Assembly: GCA_029204225.1 (NCBI GenBank)
Contig: CM055104.1
Coordinates: 28,278,253 to 28,342,252 of the forward strand
Reading direction: 5' to 3'
Origin: Diphasiastrum complanatum
Lineage: Eukaryota > Streptophyta > Lycopodiopsida > Lycopodiales > Lycopodiaceae
DNA length: 64,000 nt
Part shown: piece after piece, positions 59,236 to 64,000 of the stretch
Position numbering within the stretch: position 1 is the first letter of the stretch
How the letters are laid out: each line of letters begins with the position of its first letter
Translations under genes and position numbers: made by a program
Notes under the pieces: model-generated
Told to the model about the DNA's origin: nothing
The model's database searches: none
The model's input: only the letters and a program-made list of their open reading frames with translations

Positions 59236-60008
59236 CTATCTCAGCCAATTCATATGGCAAAACTGAAAGAGATTTCATTCTCATTTTTACAAATTCAACT
59301 AAATTAGAATCTAAATCTATTGCAGCAACATGTATGTCTTTCTGAAAAGCACATGCGTTGGTAGTGCTATTGCTGCTAAATAAATTTAAAACCCAATCAG
59401 CTTGGTGAAATATCAATTAAATGATTGATTAATTTTTGTGGCTTTTGGTAGGGACAAGCCATAGAACCCATCATTGGATTTTTGAGTTTCTTTGTCACTA
59501 ACCAATGGTTATGTATTCTATTTCATTGCAAAGTCGCGCTCCACCCAAGTTTTTGACATTGGGCTTGTACTTGAAATGGAATATTTAAATTAAAATAAAT
59601 AAAACATTCCAAGTTTTCTAAGTTAAAAGTGATTGCTTATACTAAACCTAAAATAAAACTTTGAGATAAAGTACGAATTAAAAATTCGTAAAATTCTCTA
59701 TTCTCGCATTACAGAAAGTCAATAAATCTTTCTGGATTAAAGTTGATTGTCAAGAAGAATGAAAAATAACAACTCTCCAAATAGGAGTTGTTGTGACTTC
59801 AAGAAAACCTTGCATAAACTATGGATTTCAGTGAATTTGAAAGGGGAATCATTATTTAATGATTCCTTCATCTGAAATCCATATAGTATATTGGCAATGC
59901 AGAGTGTGTAGGGTCTTTTTACTAAAAATTTAGATATCTCTCTACAATGGCCCTCCTCAACTGTGTAGAAGCATGGTTGATCATCGACGCTTTTGGGGAG
60001 GTAGGTAG
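59236..60008. other. Unrecognised stretch upstream of the DUF4216 remnant
   Basis: AT-rich. It may include introns or missing upstream exons of the CACTA gene that ends at 60912, but nothing could be translated with confidence. Confidence 0.4.
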
Positions 60009-60010
60009 AG

Positions 60011-60912
60011 TCTAATGTTCAACAAGAGAGTCGTTCTAGTGCGAGAGACCCTAATATCATTTCGGGTGACCTAGACTATGTCGGCACATTGCAACATATT
60101 TATGAAGTCGATTACAAGACTAACGACAAATACTTTATTTTTGACGTAAAATGGTTTAAGGTCATCTATTGTGGAAGCAACGCCACGATTAGAAATGATA
60201 ACTCAAAGTTTTTTCAAATCGACTCAATAAAATGTATATCGATGAACTCTCATGACACTTTAGTATTGCCACGACATTGCGAACAAGTGAGACTCTAAAA
60301 TTTCAATGTCATTAATATTCGCAATCCAATTATTTATGTATCAATCTTATAATACTAACTTAATTTTTTTAAATTCTTTGGCAGATTATATTCCATCCAG
60401 ATCGAATAGACCCAAGATGGTGGTATGTGATCCAACTTAATGCAAGAAAACGACGCGTGTTTGAAGGAAAAGTTATTGTTGAATTGGATACAAACGACAA
60501 ACCACCACCCAATTTTGGCGACGTTTTGGAAGAACCTGAACCACTCATCCAAACTCAAAATGATGTCGAAATGATGGGAGAAGAAAGTACAAATGAAAAT
60601 GATGAGATTCCTACAATCGTACAAGACCAAATTGGGGGTAATTTGAGGCCCCCACGTTTGGATGAGGTAGAATTAGAAGAAGAGGAGATTGAATATGAGG
60701 GTAACTCACATCATGAAAGAGACACGATCGGAAATTTACGATTATACCTAGACCGAGATTCAGATGAGTTTCAAGACTTGTGTGATGACGAAAATGATGT
60801 AAATGATGAGAATGATCTATTATTAGCTACCATTCTTATTTTTATATTCATCGCAATAATTTTTATGTATATTTTTATAGATAGAGTTGAATGTGATAAT
60901 TGTAATACCTGA
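60011..60912 (+). pseudogene. CACTA-type transposon gene 3' end, DUF4216 domain
   Basis: Two exons, 60011-60286 and 60385-60912, separated by a 98-bp intron with GTGAGA donor and GGCAG acceptor, read 267 residues to a stop. SSARDPNIISGDLDYVGTLQ, then HIYEVDY, FDVKWFKV, and across the intron CEQIIFHPDRIDPRWWYVIQ form the DUF4216 domain found at the C-terminus of plant En/Spm (CACTA) proteins. A 100-residue acidic linker with EEEE follows. The last 30 residues include a hydrophobic run (LLLATILIFIFIAIIFMYIF) that looks like a membrane helix, unusual for a transposase. No transposase core and no CACTA terminal repeats are seen, so I treat it as a remnant. An exapted stand-alone gene is possible because the frame is open. 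Confidence 0.65.
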
Positions 60913-61205
60913 ACCTTGCGGTTATGTCCTATTTCAGAATGTCACCACATATTCTCTCCTGCGGCATGTAGGTTTTTCCATGCAAGTTGGAAAGATTAGA
61001 GCCTCGCTTTTAACGGGAGAAAAGTAAGGGCTACACACCTTCCTAGGATTGGGGATTTTAATTATCTACATTTCACCTTTGCATATTAACTAATTGCTAG
61101 TATATGCGATAAAATACGATATTGCTTTGAACAAAATGAAAATTATGAATTACATTTAATTTCTTACTATGTTAGATAACGTATTCTAATAGTAAAACAT
61201 CACAC
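60913..61205. other. Spacer between DUF4216 remnant and microsatellite cluster
   Basis: No gene, terminal inverted repeat or CACTA/TAGTG terminus was identified here. Confidence 0.4.
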
Positions 61206-61278
61206 ACACACACTCTCTCTCTCTTTCTTCATTATCTTAAATTCAAAATGCAAGACACAATACATACACACTTCTTCT

Positions 61279-61402
<124 letters not shown>

Positions 61403-61592
61403 CTATCATTCTTAGTCCTAAATAAATAAAAATCTAACAATGTATTACTACCATAGATTATGTATTTATCTATAATCTTAAATTCTACATCAATGTAAAA
61501 TGTTAAACATTATCTCAAATAATTCTAACAATCTACTATAAACACTATAAAAAATTAATCTATTATAAACACTATCACAATCTATTATAGAA

Positions 61593-61742
<150 letters not shown>

Positions 61743-61931
61743 TAAAACTTTATTTAAAAAAAAAAGACTCCAAAATCTTTCAATATCTTTAACCATACAT
61801 GTACACTTCACCTCCTCTTTCTCTTTCTCTCTTACAAATTACAAATCTAATAATCATAAATCTACTATCCTAAATAATACTAATAATCTATTACATTCAA
61901 AACCATTTTAAATCAATACAAAATTTGAAAA

Positions 61932-61933
<2 letters not shown>

Positions 61934-62021
<88 letters not shown>
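61934..62021. repeat. (CT)n microsatellite
   Basis: CT run of about 88 bp, followed by AAACAAACAAAC short repeats at 62045-62085. Confidence 0.96.
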
Positions 62022-62024
<3 letters not shown>

Positions 62025-62243
62025 ACACTCTCTATCTCCTCTTCAAACAAACAAACAAACATCAACATCAAACAAACAAACAAAAATCAAGCATCAACCT
62101 CAAACAATGATTATCAAGCACTGATCTTCAAGCACCTTCAAGCCCTCAAGCACTGATCGCCCTCAATCGCTCCAAAAATGTTCAAATCTGCAAAAGACAA
62201 AGTGAAAGAGAAGGCACTAGATCGCGCGAATTGGAGGATTGAA

Positions 62244-62360
62244 ACAGACGTCGGAATCCGACGTCTGTGCCCATTCAAGCTTGGACAGATTTCGTGGACA
62301 GGCTTTTTGGCATGCTGACCTGGACGTCGGAATCCGACGCACGTCGGATTTCGACGTCCA
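62244..62360. repeat. Two palindromes built on GACGTCGGA
   Basis: 62244-62268 is a perfect palindrome with 12-bp arms (ACAGACGTCGGA) around one base. 62321-62360 has 19-bp arms with a single mismatch around the dinucleotide CA. More GACGTCGG and related motifs follow to about 62595. No coding function is evident. Confidence 0.9.
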
Positions 62361-62619
62361 CGTCGGATTACACGTATTTTTGTTTTAAAAAAAAGTGTGA
62401 AGATCATATCCATGTTTGCAAGTTGGAATTCGACATGTCGAACTCTGATGTGCCTTTGAAAAATTGATTGACGCCCATATTTTCCGATCGTTGAACTGTG
62501 AATTTCGGATTTTTCACTGGGACGTCGGACCTCGACGTGTCAGATTACAACGGATTATGGAATTTTTGATCATACATCAGACGCGGACGTCAGAATTTGC
62601 GCGATATGTTATTGTGATA

Positions 62620-64000
62620 TAAGACCTATTGCCTATAGTCCTCTGAATTGGGGACACATACTCTATCTCTATAGAGCAAGTACTCATCCTGAATGGAATA
62701 CTGTTTCCATTTGAATCCTTGAGTCAACTAACCCTCAACCACTAGGGTTTGCTTGGGTAATATAGGCTCAGAATCCTCAACGTCATCTAATGACATATAC
62801 TCGGACTCATCATCATCCTCAACGAAAGCTGCTGTATTCTTGGATGAATTGGCACCAGCCCCGGGAACTGGTTCTGGAGTCTGTAACTGTCTACTCTGGA
62901 CTGAGTTGCAGATAGTAGAGAAGAATGCATCATGCTGGCACTACCCTCTCAAGGACTTGAGTAACTCATTACGAATCTGAGTAAAACTCAGCTCGCTTAT
63001 CATAGGCATTCTGCTAAGAGCATCTACTATTGTATTGAATTTCCCCCGTCTATATATGATAGACATATCAAACTCTTGCATCACCTCTACCCAACGAGCT
63101 TTCCGACCTCTAAGCTCAGGCTGATTGCAAAGGTATCTGAGACTTTCATGGTCTGTCAGGACCTCAAAGTTGGCACCATACAAATAATGCCTCCAAGTCT
63201 TAAGGGCATGGACTATAGAAAAGAGTTCCTTTTCATAGGCACTGTACCTAGTCTGAACTGGCTCGAGTTTTTTACTCTCGAACGCAACTGGTCGTCCACT
63301 CTGAATTAGCACAGCACCTACTACAAAGTCGCTAGCATATGTTTCGACCAATGGCTGATTGGGGTCGACGACTTTTAAAGCTGGTGCTGTAGCTAAGGCT
63401 GTTTTGAGAGCATCAAAGCTCTCCTACTTTGCGGACTCCCAAATGAACTCCTTTCCCTTTCTCTTAAGCGGATTTGTCATGAGAATTGCTATCTGAGCAT
63501 ATTCCTTGACAAATCGTCTGTAATATCTCGCCAAACCAAGAAAGATCTGAAGTTCCAAAATATTCTGAGGTCTCAGCCAACTGAGTATGGCTTTAACCTT
63601 ATTCGGGGCCATCTTAATCCCATCTGACGAGATAATGTGACCCAAATATGCTACTTCTTCTACGAATAATTCACACTTGGACTGTTTAGCATAAAGCTTA
63701 TGCTTTTTGAGCAGTCGAAACACCTTTCTGAGGTGTTTTAGATGCTCCTTCCTCGTTTTGCTGTAGACGAGGATGTCATCTAAAATTACGACTACAAACT
63801 TACCCAAGTATGATCTGAGGACACTGTTCATCAACATAAATGTAGCTGGAGCATTTGTGAGCCCAAATGGCATCACCTTAAACTCATAATGACCGTGACG
63901 AGTCCTAAAAGCTGTTTTCGGGACATCTTCCGATTTTATACGGACTTGATGATATCCCGATCTGAGGTCTATTTTACTGAAAAACTTAACCCCGTCGAGT
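62620..64000 (-). pseudogene. Ty3/Gypsy reverse transcriptase and RNase H, running off the right edge
   Basis: Minus strand, entering at 64000: [13 protein letters not shown], then [12 protein letters not shown], palm motif [44 protein letters not shown] stop at about 63424 replaces a probable Gln in the linker. RNase H follows with TYASDFVVGAVLIQ, SAYEKELFSIVHALKTWRHY, TDHESLRYL and VDALSRM. After a stop near 62941 the linker continues to LLYRDRVCVPNSED (about 62640), where it breaks off before integrase. The catalytic Asp pair is present. Upstream protease and gag, if any, lie outside the window. Confidence 0.9.

Noticed and set aside
59219-59416. 65-codon minus-strand frame next to an LTR end
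   Set aside because: It ends inside the LTR start sequence and shows no known domain; could be a decayed fragment but cannot be supported as a gene.

Overview
The window is nuclear DNA from a land plant, almost certainly a seed plant with a repeat-rich, AT-rich genome. Three split protein genes with plant GT/AG introns are embedded in a matrix of decayed LTR retrotransposons (Ty3/Gypsy and Ty1/Copia), DNA-transposon derivatives and long CT/GA microsatellites. One gene encodes CP24 (LHCB6), an antenna protein known to be missing from Pinaceae and Gnetales, so those groups are unlikely. The very long, transposon-filled introns of the transporter gene would fit an early-diverging angiosperm (Amborella-like) or a non-Pinaceae gymnosperm. 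The sequence alone does not settle this.

Layout. 1-8.2 kb: dispersed repeat copies in both orientations, a Gypsy leader/LTR fragment (660-2007), and a cluster of perfect or near-perfect hairpin repeats (7807-8172). 9.1-28.6 kb (+): one NRT1/PTR-family (NPF) transporter gene with exons at 9111-9273, 12135-12352, 19218-19774 and 27726-28554. Its introns contain two small hAT-type elements with exact 8-bp target duplications (11639-11855 and 13222-13993), a deleted Gypsy element (14440-17345) and another Gypsy/LTR cluster (20042-24012). 28.6-34.8 kb: unrecognised sequence plus a deleted Gypsy element (30785-32400). 35.0-35.8 kb (-): a small complete two-exon DUF1685 gene. 36.9-47.5 kb: nested and opposed Copia and Gypsy remnants, including a Copia copy with a small internal inversion in its reverse transcriptase. 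48.86-49.87 kb (+): LHCB6, two exons, intact. 49.9-54.1 kb: unrecognised intergenic DNA. 54.1-58.9 kb (+): a nearly full-length but mutated Copia element. 60.0-60.9 kb (+): the 3' end of a CACTA-type gene (DUF4216). 61.2-62.1 kb: a dense microsatellite cluster. 62.2-62.6 kb: palindromes built on GACGTCGG. 62.6-64.0 kb (-): Gypsy reverse transcriptase/RNase H running off the right edge.

The three host genes are unrelated in pathway: a membrane solute transporter, a photosystem II antenna protein and a small protein of unknown function. Nothing indicates that they work together. I found no convincing new biological system. The most unusual observations are the NPF protein without the conserved proton-coupling ExxER motif, the exact hAT footprints, the reverse-transcriptase micro-inversion, and the palindrome clusters.
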